Source: an uncultured Cytophaga sp.
GTDB taxonomy: Bacteria > Bacteroidota > Bacteroidia > Cytophagales > Cytophagaceae
Assembly (NCBI RefSeq): GCF_937863595.1
Contig: NZ_CALMGQ010000091.1
Coordinates: 1-45,670 of the forward strand
DNA length: 45,670 nucleotides
Direction of reading: 5' to 3'
Of this stretch, positions 35,941-45,216 are shown piece by piece. Below the pieces are notes generated by a model. The model was not told the DNA's origin. It saw only the letters and a list, made by a program, of their open reading frames with translations, and made no database searches. How positions within the stretch are numbered: position 1 is the first letter of the stretch; every line of letters starts with the position of its first letter. Both the position numbers and the translations under genes were made by a program.

Positions 35941-36694
35941 CACATTAAAATACATCTTTTGGCCTATTTTTATAGGTGTATTTCTTTATTCATTCATTGT
36001 TGAATCTTTAGGAATTTGGGTCTTCGTTGGCTTGATCCTTTGCTGGCTGAGTTATATTGTATTCGGCGTATTTCGCATGGAAGCAGGTATTTTTTTAACT
36101 GCCGTTTGTCGATTACCACATGTAACTAAAAAAAATCTGATACTAACATTTGACGATGGTCCAGATCCAGACCATACTCCTGAAATATTAGATATATTGA
36201 AACTACACCAAGCCCAAGCAGTATTTTTTTGTATTGGGAAAAACATACAAACCTTTCCGGAAATTGTAAAACGTATTGTAGCCGAAGGACACATTGTTGC
36301 CAATCACAGTTTTCATCACTCCAATTTTATCGGATCGTATTCAACACAAAAAGTTGTTACAGAAATTCAGCTTACAGAAAATGCCATTATAGACTGTATC
36401 GGAGAGTCGTTACAGCTTTATAGACCACCTGTTGGGGTAACCAATCCTAATATTGCAAAGGCTATAAAGAAATTGAATATGACGGTATTGGGCTGGAGTG
36501 TACGTTCGTTTGATACGGTAAGCTCCGACAAAAATGAATTGTTGCGTCGCATAACCTCTACGCTTAAAAACGGCGATATTATTTTGCTACACGATACCAA
36601 ACCAGTCACAAAAGATATTTTGGCCGATTTTTTGTTGTATTCAACCAATAAGGGTTTTACTTTTGATATAAATCCCGTTCGAGCAATTAAATAA
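35927..36694 (+). CDS. Membrane-anchored NodB-type polysaccharide deacetylase
   Basis: Two hydrophobic segments (about 8-40) anchor the protein. The NodB domain follows: LTFDDGPDPDHTPEIL with the catalytic base and metal Asp, ANHSFHH with two metal-binding histidines, YRPPVGVTNP, and IILLHD near the end. The family removes acetyl groups from N-acetyl sugars. A role in a pigment cluster is not obvious; it may act on a lipid-sugar acceptor or in the envelope. The gene overlaps the previous one by 14 bases and precedes the LolA-like gene by 6. Confidence 0.85.
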   Translation: MWKYSTLKYIFWPIFIGVFLYSFIVESLGIWVFVGLILCWLSYIVFGVFRMEAGIFLTAVCRLPHVTKKNLILTFDDGPDPDHTPEILDILKLHQAQAVFFCIGKNIQTFPEIVKRIVAEGHIVANHSFHHSNFIGSYSTQKVVTEIQLTENAIIDCIGESLQLYRPPVGVTNPNIAKAIKKLNMTVLGWSVRSFDTVSSDKNELLRRITSTLKNGDIILLHDTKPVTKDILADFLLYSTNKGFTFDINPVRAIK

Positions 36695-36700
36695 AGGGTT

Positions 36701-37345
36701 ATGAAAAATACTATTGCCATTATCGGTGTCCTTTTTTTTATCGTTTTTTGTACTTCGTGGGTGCAACAAAACGATCCATATGTAGCATTAAAAGATGTGT
36801 CTGGATTTAAAACTAAATTGAATCAAAAAAATCAGGCAACAAGTACCTTGGCCTGCGATTTTGTTCAAGAAAAGAGTTTGAGTTTTATGGCTCAAAAAGT
36901 GCTTTCAAAAGGTACCATGAAATTCAAGAATCCAGATATGATGAAATTGGAATATACCACTCCATTTCAATATATCATGTCCTTGTATAAAGGGAAAGTA
37001 CTTATCAAAGACAATGGGAAAGTTAGTAAATACGACACCAATTCAAATAAAGTATTTAAGTACGTAAATGATTTAATGATCAATGCGGTGAAAGGGAATG
37101 TTGCGGATAGCAAAGAATTTTCAATCGTCTACAAAGAAAATGCTAAAACGGTATTGATGGAAATGACGCCAATTGACGTGACAATGAAAGATTACGTGAA
37201 TAAAGTTTTAGTAACGGTTTCAAAAGCAGATTATGGGGTTTTAAAAGTAGAAATGACTGAAAAATCGGGTGATTATACCTTAATAACATTTAGTAATCGT
37301 GTATACAATACTATAATCCAGGATGAAGTATTTATTGTTCGTTAA
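36701..37345 (+). CDS. LolA-like periplasmic carrier protein
   Basis: A signal sequence (about 1-20) is followed by the LolA-type fold: DFVQEKSLSFMAQKVLSKGTMKFKNPDMMKLEYTTP is the typical first half, and the C-terminus ends with short strands. LolA carries lipoproteins across the periplasm; LolA-like proteins in aryl-polyene clusters are thought to carry the lipid product to the outer membrane. It overlaps the next gene by 23 bases. Confidence 0.82.
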   Translation: MKNTIAIIGVLFFIVFCTSWVQQNDPYVALKDVSGFKTKLNQKNQATSTLACDFVQEKSLSFMAQKVLSKGTMKFKNPDMMKLEYTTPFQYIMSLYKGKVLIKDNGKVSKYDTNSNKVFKYVNDLMINAVKGNVADSKEFSIVYKENAKTVLMEMTPIDVTMKDYVNKVLVTVSKADYGVLKVEMTEKSGDYTLITFSNRVYNTIIQDEVFIVR

Positions 37346-37976
37346 TTTTTTTCTTGCTTGTTTCGTCTTTACCACGATTACATCCTGTTCCCACAAAACA
37401 TATAAAAAGGTTTCTGTTGGACCGTCCTATACGTATACCATTCAATCAGATTTTTTCAAAACCGATTCTGTACATTATTTTAAAACAAGTATCGATACCT
37501 ATGGCAAAGCTTTAAGCGGTATCTTGGCGATTAAGAAATTAAATGCAGATACCTTAAAAGTATCTTTTTTTACTGAACTTGGAGTTTCTTTTTTTGATGT
37601 ACTCATCATGCACGATTCCTATAATTTGGTACGCTGTATTCCGCAATTGGACACTAAGGGAGTTATGAATACCATTGTGGAAGATATTCGTTGGGTAGTA
37701 TTATTTAATCTCAATCAATTGTCACAGCCTGTTTGGGTTAAAAAGGAAGGAATGGAACCTACTGTACGCTTAAATTATCAGGATGTGTATATTTTTTCTC
37801 AATTATCGCCAGATAATCTACCTTTACAGATTACCTATGTGTATGGTTCAAAATTTAAGAGTAAATTTGAAGTGAAATATGCACAATTTGAAAATTCAAT
37901 TCCAACTAAAATTTTCGTGTCACATTTCAATATTGATCTAAAAATTGATTTAACCGCAATTACATTTTCGAACTAA
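37323..37976 (+). CDS. Lipoprotein of unknown function in the pigment cluster
   Basis: The N-terminus (VNFFLACFVFTTITSCSHKTYK) is a lipoprotein signal with the acylated Cys in ITSCS at about residue 22. The rest, about 195 residues, is rich in beta-strands and resembles no family I can name. Being sandwiched, with overlaps, between the LolA-like and dehydratase-like genes suggests an outer-membrane receiving partner for the carrier, like LolB; this is inference. Confidence 0.65.
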   Translation: MKYLLFVNFFLACFVFTTITSCSHKTYKKVSVGPSYTYTIQSDFFKTDSVHYFKTSIDTYGKALSGILAIKKLNADTLKVSFFTELGVSFFDVLIMHDSYNLVRCIPQLDTKGVMNTIVEDIRWVVLFNLNQLSQPVWVKKEGMEPTVRLNYQDVYIFSQLSPDNLPLQITYVYGSKFKSKFEVKYAQFENSIPTKIFVSHFNIDLKIDLTAITFSN

Positions 37977-38347
37977 TGCTTGTATCAAATTTATATCGTA
38001 TTCTCAATCAACAGCAAGAAGGAACAGTTATTCGTGCTGAATTAGAAGTAGATCCCTTGCATGATATTTTTAAGGGTCATTTTCCTTCGGTACCTGTATT
38101 GCCTGGTGTGTGTATGGTGCAATGTGTAAAGGAAGTTCTTGAATCTGCTTTGAACAAAAAAACGCAACTTAAAAAAGCGGATATGATTAAATTCTTGACG
38201 ATGCTGAATCCGCAAGAATCTACATTGATTGTGACGGAAATCGTTATTCGGGAGCAAACTGATAGCGAAATTTCATTTCAAGCAAGCTTAAAAAGCAACA
38301 ATCAGTTTTTATTAAAATATACCGGTAGTTTATATATTTTGAATTAA
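37976..38347 (+). CDS. FabZ/ApeI-like hot-dog dehydratase with altered catalytic residue
   Basis: HDIFKGHFPSVPVLPGVCMVQ holds the FabZ-type active-site His35 (GHFPxxPVLPGV). The helix residue that is Glu in FabZ is Gln49 here. The length of 123 is shorter than FabZ (about 145). ApeI-type dehydratases also depart from Glu at this place, so it may still dehydrate 3-hydroxyacyl-ACP. The ATG shares its first base with the stop of the upstream gene. Confidence 0.78.
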   Translation: MLVSNLYRILNQQQEGTVIRAELEVDPLHDIFKGHFPSVPVLPGVCMVQCVKEVLESALNKKTQLKKADMIKFLTMLNPQESTLIVTEIVIREQTDSEISFQASLKSNNQFLLKYTGSLYILN

Positions 38348-38348
38348 G

Positions 38349-39533
38349 ATGGATCATCAAACGCTACATCATAAATTTATTCATCACAAATCTTGTGTAC
38401 TTATCCCAACTTTTAATAACGCTACCGCGATAAAAGAAGTATTGGATGGTGTATTGGAATTTACTTCCAATATCGTAGTTGTGAATGATGGTTCAACAGA
38501 TAATACAGCTTCTATACTTTCTGCGTATCCAGATCTTCTTGTGATCAATCACCCTAAAAATATGGGGAAAGGAATGGCACTGCGAACAGGATTTAGAGAA
38601 GCATATAAAAATGGCTATCATTATGCCATCTCCATTGACAGCGACGGACAGCACTATCCAGATGATTTACATTTATTTGTAGATGAGATTGAATTACATC
38701 CCAAAGCAATCATCATTGGTGCTCGAAATATGGATCAGCCCAATGTACCAGGTAAGAGCTCCTTTGGAAATCGTGCTTCTACCTTTTGGTTTTGGGTTGT
38801 TACGGGTATAAAATTAACGGATACGCAATCGGGTTATCGTTTGTATCCATTGGAGCCTTTAAACTCCATACGATTCATCACACGTAAATATGAATTTGAG
38901 ATTGAAGTAATGGTCCGCTCTTTCTGGAAAGGGGTAGACGTTTTATCGATTCCTATTAAAGTGTTTTATCCTCCTGCTGACGAACGCATCACACACTTCA
39001 GACCATTCAAGGATGTTACACGGATAACATTGTTAAATATTGTATTTGTACTCTTAGCTGCGTTTTGGTTTACACCCATTCGATTGATAAAAAACTTTTC
39101 ATTTAAAGAGTCAAAAAAAAAACTCTATAATCATACGGTAGGTAGTCCCGATTCGGTGATTAAAAAGTCACTGTCTATGGGCTTTGGTGTATTTATGGGG
39201 ATTGCACCATTTTGGGGATATCAAATATGGTTGGGCATTGGCTTAGCACATCTGTTGAAATTGAACAAGGTAATTGTTGCCATATTTTCTAACATAAGCA
39301 TTCCTCCCTTTATTCCTTTTATACTTTATGCTAGTTATTACGTTGGGGCTAAATTTTTAGGACAGCCTATGGAATTGGTATTCTCTAAAGACATAAGCAT
39401 TAGCGACGTATTGAAATCATTGGAACCTTATTTATACGGTAGTTTCTTGTTTGCTTTTATGGCAGGAGTTACGGTAACAATACTCGCTTATGTAACCTTG
39501 CATCTGCTTGCAAGATCTTCTTACAAAAAATAA
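38349..39533 (+). CDS. GT2 glycosyltransferase fused to a DUF2062 membrane domain
   Basis: Residues about 15-235 are a family 2 glycosyltransferase of the dolichol-phosphate-mannose-synthase type: VLIPTFNNA, VVVNDGSTDNT, NMGKGMALRTG, the metal DxD in SIDSDGQH and DTQSGYRLY. Residues about 255-394 are a DUF2062 domain with membrane helices (SLSMGFGVFMGIAPFWGYQ, FSNISIPPFIPF). It probably adds a sugar from a nucleotide sugar to a lipid at the inner membrane. Fusions of these domains occur in aryl-polyene clusters. It begins 1 base after the dehydratase gene. Confidence 0.85.
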   Translation: MDHQTLHHKFIHHKSCVLIPTFNNATAIKEVLDGVLEFTSNIVVVNDGSTDNTASILSAYPDLLVINHPKNMGKGMALRTGFREAYKNGYHYAISIDSDGQHYPDDLHLFVDEIELHPKAIIIGARNMDQPNVPGKSSFGNRASTFWFWVVTGIKLTDTQSGYRLYPLEPLNSIRFITRKYEFEIEVMVRSFWKGVDVLSIPIKVFYPPADERITHFRPFKDVTRITLLNIVFVLLAAFWFTPIRLIKNFSFKESKKKLYNHTVGSPDSVIKKSLSMGFGVFMGIAPFWGYQIWLGIGLAHLLKLNKVIVAIFSNISIPPFIPFILYASYYVGAKFLGQPMELVFSKDISISDVLKSLEPYLYGSFLFAFMAGVTVTILAYVTLHLLARSSYKK

Positions 39534-39544
39534 TAGAATATATA

Positions 39545-42500
39545 ATGAATCGGATTGTTGTTGGTATATATGAGTTTTTAAAAAATAGAAAAGGTCTTTT
39601 TTATTCAATACTTATTAGTCTAGTTGTGGTTCTGGGTTTTTTCGCGAGTCGAATTACCTTGGAAAAGGACATTACAAAAATGATTCCGGATGACAAAGAA
39701 ACGATTGGTTATAAGGAAACCATTCAAAACGTTCGCATCCTTGATAAAATTATAGTTAGCTTTCAAGCAGATAGCAGTGGGATGGAAGATAGTCTCATTG
39801 CTTGTGCAGAGAAGTTTGTAGCAGAATTGAAATCTGATTCTGCTTTGAATGGCTTGCTTTCAGATATTCGATATCGCATTGATGATGAACGGATCGCTGG
39901 TGTTACGGATTTAATTTATTCAAATTTACCTATTTATTTATCGGATAAAGATTATCAACGTATGGATAGTCTTACTTCTGAAGAAGGTATTAAAGAAGGT
40001 ATCGAACGCAGCTATCGCAAACTGATTTCGCCTGCAAGTTTTGTTTTAAAACAATTTGTTTTGAAAGATCCACTTTCGTTATCTAATCCAGCATTCAAGG
40101 AATTTTCTAGTATGCAAGCGGATGAAAATTATGAGTTGCAAAACGGATATATTTTCAAAAAAAATAAAAACACCTTAGTTGTATTTTTAACACCAACGAA
40201 TGCTTCAAATAAAACGGATATAAATGGAAAGTTAATTGATGGATTGGATAATACCATCAAGGCAACACATGCGCAATTTAAAAACGTTCATATAGATTAT
40301 TTTGGTGCAGCAGCAGTAGCGGTTGCCAATGCGAGACAAATTGAAAAGGATATTAAAGTAATCTCGACGATTGCAATTATAATTATACTTGGATTTTTAT
40401 ACTTCTTCTACAGAAGTTGGTCCTTACCCTTATTGATGATTACGCCAATTGCCTTTGGCGGAATTTTTTCGTTGGCCATTATTTATTTTATACAAGGTAG
40501 CATTTCAGCAATTGCCATTGGTGCAGGTTCTGTAATTATAGGTATTGCTTTAGATTATTCATTCCACGTCTTTGCGCATTACCAGCACACACGAAATATT
40601 AAAACGGTGGTAGGTGATATTGCAGTACCCATGATGATTGGTAGTGTTTCTACCGTTGGTGCCTTTTTTAGTTTGTTGTATGTACACTCAGATATATTAA
40701 GTGATTTTGGTTTGTTTGCAGGTTTGTGTTTGATTGGCGCATCCGTGTTTGCCTTGTTTTTCTTACCGCATTTAATCGAACAATTTTCTAAGGTTTCAGA
40801 AGTAGATTCGGTAGCGCATAAACAAAATAAAGCAGAATCTTTCTTGCTGAAATTGATTGAACGAACGTCGGTAACAAGTAAATGGTTTGTTACAACCATT
40901 ATTGTATTGACATTGGTTTTAGGCTATTTCTCCAATCGTGTAACGTTTGATAGCGATTTGTCTTCGATGAATTACATGCCCGAATCCTTAAAGGCGGCTG
41001 AAAAGAAATTATATGAATCCGATTCCAATTCTGGCAAAGCAGTTTTTTTTATTTTCAAAGGGAAAACGATTTCTGAAGCTTTATATCGCAACGAGGAAGC
41101 CTTAACCATTATTGATTCCTTAAAAGAAAAAGCACATATACAGTCTTATGCGGGTATATCTGGACTGTTGCCGTCGGATGCGGTTCAGCTAGAACGTATC
41201 GCAAAGTGGAAGGCATATTGGACGCCAGAAAAGGTTGCTCAAGTGAAGAATGATGTTTCAAAATATTCTATGGAACTAGGATTTAATGCAAGTGCATTTC
41301 AACCTTTCTTTCAATCGCTTTCAAATGAATATGGAGTAATGAATACGGAACATCGTTCTTTTCTACAAGAAGTATTTTTGCAAGATTATGTACAAATTGA
41401 TTCCAATAATGTATCTGTTCTTGCGAGCATGCGCATTCCGACAACTTTTTCAACGGATAATTATAAATTATTTGATCGTATTGAAGGTTTGACTATTTTG
41501 GATAGACAATTATTTTATAATAAGTTCTTGATGATTGTGAAAGACGACTTCAATCAGATTTTGTTTTCGTCTTCCTTATTCGTTTTTCTAATTCTATTGA
41601 TCTCTTACGGAAGAATGGAATTGTCATTGATTTCATTCTTGCCAATGCTGATAAGCTGGTTCTGGATACTCGGATTCATGGGCTTATTCAACATCCATTT
41701 TAATATTGTAAATATTATTATTTCAACCTTTGTATTTGGCTTGGGGGATGACTATTCTATATTTATTACCGATGGCTTGCAGAAAAAATATGCTGAAGGA
41801 AAAGATAATTTACCCTCCTTTAAAATATCGATCTTCTTATCTGCATTCACCACCATTATTGCAATGGGTGCATTGATTTTCGCTGAACATCCTGCATTGA
41901 AATCCATCGCACTAATTTCTATTATTGGAATTGCCTGTGTATTGTTTATTTCATACACCATCATACCATTGTTGTTTGCCTTGTTTATTACCAACAGAAC
42001 AAATAAAGGCAAAGCGCCATTCACATTGGCAATCTTATTCCGGACACTTGTTTACGCACTTGTAGGATGTGCTCTTTGGATACCTTTATTAATATTGAGG
42101 CTGATATGTAAAGGATTTTATAGCATTGGACTGAAAAGCATTAGTAGAGACCTGTATAAAACACTATTCAGTGCGGGATTAAAGATTTTTGTTTTCTTGA
42201 GTTTCTACATGAAAATAAAAGCAGAATCGATTCGACCAAATCAAAAGAATGTAGTTATTCTGTGCAATGATGCTTCACCTCTTTCACTTTTAATCATATT
42301 GTCAATAGATAGCAGTATTGTGATTGTAAAAGATAACAAGCAGATACATTCAATACTTTCTCGCATACTTCTTTTCATGCAAGACATTGTTTCTGTCGAT
42401 GGAAATGATTCTCGTACAACAATTGCCACACTTATCTCAGACGGATTTACACCAATGGTATTTTCTACACTAGAAACTGAAGAAGATGAGATTTTTGTAA

Positions 42501-43369
42501 CAGTGAATGAAACGTTGTTGCAATCTGAAAATGAAGTGGAGTATATTCCGATGTATATTACGGGAACAGAGCATTGTTTGCAGCCTACTGATTTTGTTTT
42601 AAATAGAGGCGTAATTTGGTTGAAACAGTATGCATCCATACAAAGTAATGCAATCGACTTGTCCCACCGAATCGCAGCAACCTACAATGTTGCCTTCATG
42701 GAGGCCTTGAAAGGGATGCCGATGTCAAATTACTTCAATAAGATTTTGTCTTCTTATATCTATAAAGGACCTGTTTTAGAATGGTATTATAGAATCAAAG
42801 TTGCCTTAGAAAAATCGTATCAGGAGTTTGATGACTTGTTGCCACGTACTGGTCGTATATATGATTTGGGTTGTGGTTATGGTTTCCTTGATTATTTCTT
42901 GTATGCGAAATCAACGGATCGTACCATTATTGGTGTGGATTACGATGGCGATAAAATTACGGTTGCCAATCAATCGTATTTGAAACAGGAGAAACTGACG
43001 TTTATTGAAAGCGATGTAATGAAGGTGAATGTACAAGAAGCCGATGCGGTTGTAATCTTAGATGTCTTACATTATTTATCTGCTGAAAATCAACAGAAAT
43101 TAATCCGATCTAGTTTTGAAGGCTTAAAGAATGGCGGGATATTAATCATACGCGATGGGGATAGCTCACAAACCGAAAAACATAAGGGTACGAAATTAAC
43201 AGAATTCTTTTCGACAAAAGTGTTGATGTTTAATAAAAAAACCGAAGAGGAATTGTGTTTTTTATCTTCAGAAACAATAATGGAAACATTAAAAGACTTT
43301 ACTGTAGATGTTAAAATTGTAGATCGAACAAAGTATACGTCTAATATTGTATATTATGTTAGAAAATAA
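39545..43369 (+). CDS. MMPL/RND exporter fused to a PlsC-like domain and a methyltransferase
   Basis: Residues 1-820 are an RND/MMPL exporter: two six-helix halves, each with a large periplasmic loop, and the proton-relay Asp motifs GIALDYSFH and FGLGDDYSIF. Residues about 830-1040 resemble a PlsC acyltransferase, with VVILCNDASPLSLLIIL near 900 where the NHxSxxD motif should be and VEYIPMYITGTE near 980; the catalytic His is gone. Residues about 1080-1274 are a class I methyltransferase with IYDLGCGYGFLDYFL near 1105 and VVILDVLHYLS. There is no stop between them and no frame change. It probably exports the polyene lipid while the rear domains bind or modify it. It ends the 17-gene run. Confidence 0.88.
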   Translation: MNRIVVGIYEFLKNRKGLFYSILISLVVVLGFFASRITLEKDITKMIPDDKETIGYKETIQNVRILDKIIVSFQADSSGMEDSLIACAEKFVAELKSDSALNGLLSDIRYRIDDERIAGVTDLIYSNLPIYLSDKDYQRMDSLTSEEGIKEGIERSYRKLISPASFVLKQFVLKDPLSLSNPAFKEFSSMQADENYELQNGYIFKKNKNTLVVFLTPTNASNKTDINGKLIDGLDNTIKATHAQFKNVHIDYFGAAAVAVANARQIEKDIKVISTIAIIIILGFLYFFYRSWSLPLLMITPIAFGGIFSLAIIYFIQGSISAIAIGAGSVIIGIALDYSFHVFAHYQHTRNIKTVVGDIAVPMMIGSVSTVGAFFSLLYVHSDILSDFGLFAGLCLIGASVFALFFLPHLIEQFSKVSEVDSVAHKQNKAESFLLKLIERTSVTSKWFVTTIIVLTLVLGYFSNRVTFDSDLSSMNYMPESLKAAEKKLYESDSNSGKAVFFIFKGKTISEALYRNEEALTIIDSLKEKAHIQSYAGISGLLPSDAVQLERIAKWKAYWTPEKVAQVKNDVSKYSMELGFNASAFQPFFQSLSNEYGVMNTEHRSFLQEVFLQDYVQIDSNNVSVLASMRIPTTFSTDNYKLFDRIEGLTILDRQLFYNKFLMIVKDDFNQILFSSSLFVFLILLISYGRMELSLISFLPMLISWFWILGFMGLFNIHFNIVNIIISTFVFGLGDDYSIFITDGLQKKYAEGKDNLPSFKISIFLSAFTTIIAMGALIFAEHPALKSIALISIIGIACVLFISYTIIPLLFALFITNRTNKGKAPFTLAILFRTLVYALVGCALWIPLLILRLICKGFYSIGLKSISRDLYKTLFSAGLKIFVFLSFYMKIKAESIRPNQKNVVILCNDASPLSLLIILSIDSSIVIVKDNKQIHSILSRILLFMQDIVSVDGNDSRTTIATLISDGFTPMVFSTLETEEDEIFVTVNETLLQSENEVEYIPMYITGTEHCLQPTDFVLNRGVIWLKQYASIQSNAIDLSHRIAATYNVAFMEALKGMPMSNYFNKILSSYIYKGPVLEWYYRIKVALEKSYQEFDDLLPRTGRIYDLGCGYGFLDYFLYAKSTDRTIIGVDYDGDKITVANQSYLKQEKLTFIESDVMKVNVQEADAVVILDVLHYLSAENQQKLIRSSFEGLKNGGILIIRDGDSSQTEKHKGTKLTEFFSTKVLMFNKKTEEELCFLSSETIMETLKDFTVDVKIVDRTKYTSNIVYYVRK

Positions 43370-43396
43370 TCAAGCTAGGGCTTAGCATGCTATAAC

Positions 43397-44269
43397 ATGA
43401 AGAACAACGTACAAACTGCAATACGCACCACATACTTTAGTATTATAGGAAATGTTCTCTTAGCATTGATCAAAGGACTTGCAGGTGTTTTTGGTAATTC
43501 CTATGCCTTAATTGCAGATGCAATTGAATCAACAACAGATATTTTTTCTTCTTTTTTAGTATTAATTGGTTTCAAATATGCAGAACGGCCGGCAGATGAA
43601 AATCATCCCTACGGACATGGTAAAATTGAACCTATTATAACGTTTGGAGTCGTTGCATTTCTCTTTTTTTCTGCAATCGTCATTGCGTATAAAAGCATTT
43701 TAAACATTCAAACGCCGCATAAACTTCCTGAACCTTGGACCTTGATTGTATTAGGTGTAATCATTATTTGGAAAGAAATTTCGTTTCAAATAGTGATTAA
43801 AAAAAGTAAGCAAACACATAGTACTTCTCTTAAAGCAGATGCCTGGCATCATAGAAGCGATGCAATCACTTCTGTGATGGCATTTATAGGAATTTCGATT
43901 GCTATAATGCTAGGGGATGGTTATGAAGCTGCAGATGATTGGGCTGCCTTATTTGCTGCTGCATTTATTTTATATAATTGCTATCTCATTTTAAGACCTG
44001 CTTTGGGGGAGGTTATGGACGAGCAACTATATGATGACCTCATTATTGAAATCCGAGCAAAATCCATTCAAGTGGATGGTGTTATTGACACTGAGAAATG
44101 TTTCATACGAAAAGCAGGTATGAAGTATCACATCGATCTACATGCAATTGTTGATGGAAATATTTCTGTAAAAGTTGGTCATGATATAGCTCATAACTTA
44201 AAAGATTATTTGCTTACTGAAATACCTAATATTGGTAATGTATTCATTCACGTGGAACCGAGTAAGTAA
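43397..44269 (+). CDS. Cation diffusion facilitator (CDF) family transporter
   Basis: A 290-residue protein with about six membrane helices. The metal sites of the family are seen as DAIESTTD in helix 2 and HHRSDAIT in helix 5, with the histidine loop HPYGHGK between helices, and the C-terminal domain with conserved histidines (YHIDLHAIVD, VGHDIAHNLKDYL). Such carriers export Zn2+, Fe2+ or Mn2+ in exchange for protons. It lies 27 bases after the pigment cluster without a terminator between, so cotranscription is possible but no functional link is evident. Confidence 0.9.
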   Translation: MKNNVQTAIRTTYFSIIGNVLLALIKGLAGVFGNSYALIADAIESTTDIFSSFLVLIGFKYAERPADENHPYGHGKIEPIITFGVVAFLFFSAIVIAYKSILNIQTPHKLPEPWTLIVLGVIIIWKEISFQIVIKKSKQTHSTSLKADAWHHRSDAITSVMAFIGISIAIMLGDGYEAADDWAALFAAAFILYNCYLILRPALGEVMDEQLYDDLIIEIRAKSIQVDGVIDTEKCFIRKAGMKYHIDLHAIVDGNISVKVGHDIAHNLKDYLLTEIPNIGNVFIHVEPSK

Positions 44270-44278
44270 AGTACTTTT

Positions 44279-44312
44279 AATGTCGAATCGATAAGTCGAT
44301 TCGACATTTTAT
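44279..44312 (+). terminator. Intrinsic terminator behind the CDF gene
   Basis: AATGTCGAATCG (44279-44290) pairs perfectly with CGATTCGACATT (44297-44308) and is followed by TT-rich sequence. It also lies downstream of the convergent channel-like gene on the - strand, so it may serve both. Confidence 0.85.
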
Positions 44313-44331
44313 CATTCAATTCTGTTAGTTA

Positions 44332-45153
44332 CTAAATAACTATAGCATCTTGTTCTTTATCTGGTTTACTAAGTAAACGTCCAACAAGAAGAACAACAAA
44401 TAAATTAGACCACACTGCTTCAATAATTCCTAAGTTTTGTATGATAGGTGCGGCTTCAAGAAGAGAGTCATGACCACCAATGATTGTCATACTGTAATAA
44501 ATACAAACCGTATAACTTTCTAAGCCTTGAGATAGATTTGTTCCAATACTTCCAGGCTGAACAATATTTACTAAGTCGTATAAACTTCCAAAAGATATTC
44601 CAATCATTAGATAGATACAGGCAGCTCCCCAAATCTTTTCCGCAGACAATTTTTTACCCGTGAATATATCGTTTACACAATGATATATTACAATTGTTTC
44701 AACCGTAAACAGACAAAAGTGAACAAAAAACAAATAAGGTCTTTTTGAATTTTCCGAATCAAAAAAGTCATACACAGGATTAGCAGCAAAAAAAGCTACT
44801 CCAAGTCCGAACACAATTAAGATAAATAAACTAACTAAAAGGGTATTGTTTTTTGTGAGATTACGTAGTAAGTCCCATAAAATAAACACATAGGTACCTC
44901 CCAAGGTCAAAAATAATAAATCTCTGGTTAAGTTAGAGTGTGCTACACTTACACCAGCTATAAAGAGTATTTCTTTTAAAAGCATAGCAGATGCGATTAT
45001 AAGTACCTGAAGCATAACAATATGTCTATAATCTTTTCTCTTTTCTTCATTTAATTCTTTTGAATTCAAATTTTGACGTTGAATATAAGAAAGATAACGT
45101 TTCATCATTTCTGGGTTAAAAAGTATTTTTTTGAATTTATTTATCGATATCAT
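44332..45153 (-). CDS. Ion-channel-like membrane protein with non-canonical filter
   Basis: About six hydrophobic segments in 273 residues. The last part has the layout of a two-helix ion channel: helix LSAEKIWGAACIYLMIGISF, a pore-like segment CIYYSMTIIGGHDS, then a helix (IIEAVWSNLFVVLLVGRLL) that matches the second helix of bacterial Ion_trans_2 channels (LAVLEALIGQLYLAILIARLVG type). The filter TxGYGD is replaced by IIGGHDS. It is either a channel with other selectivity or a channel-derived protein of new function. It stands alone and divergent from the 45217 gene. Confidence 0.6.
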   Translation of the reverse strand: MISINKFKKILFNPEMMKRYLSYIQRQNLNSKELNEEKRKDYRHIVMLQVLIIASAMLLKEILFIAGVSVAHSNLTRDLLFLTLGGTYVFILWDLLRNLTKNNTLLVSLFILIVFGLGVAFFAANPVYDFFDSENSKRPYLFFVHFCLFTVETIVIYHCVNDIFTGKKLSAEKIWGAACIYLMIGISFGSLYDLVNIVQPGSIGTNLSQGLESYTVCIYYSMTIIGGHDSLLEAAPIIQNLGIIEAVWSNLFVVLLVGRLLSKPDKEQDAIVI

Positions 45154-45216
45154 ACTAAATGAGTAGGGGTATTTCTTATTTGGATTGTCTTATATACGAA
45201 CAAAACATCTATTTGT

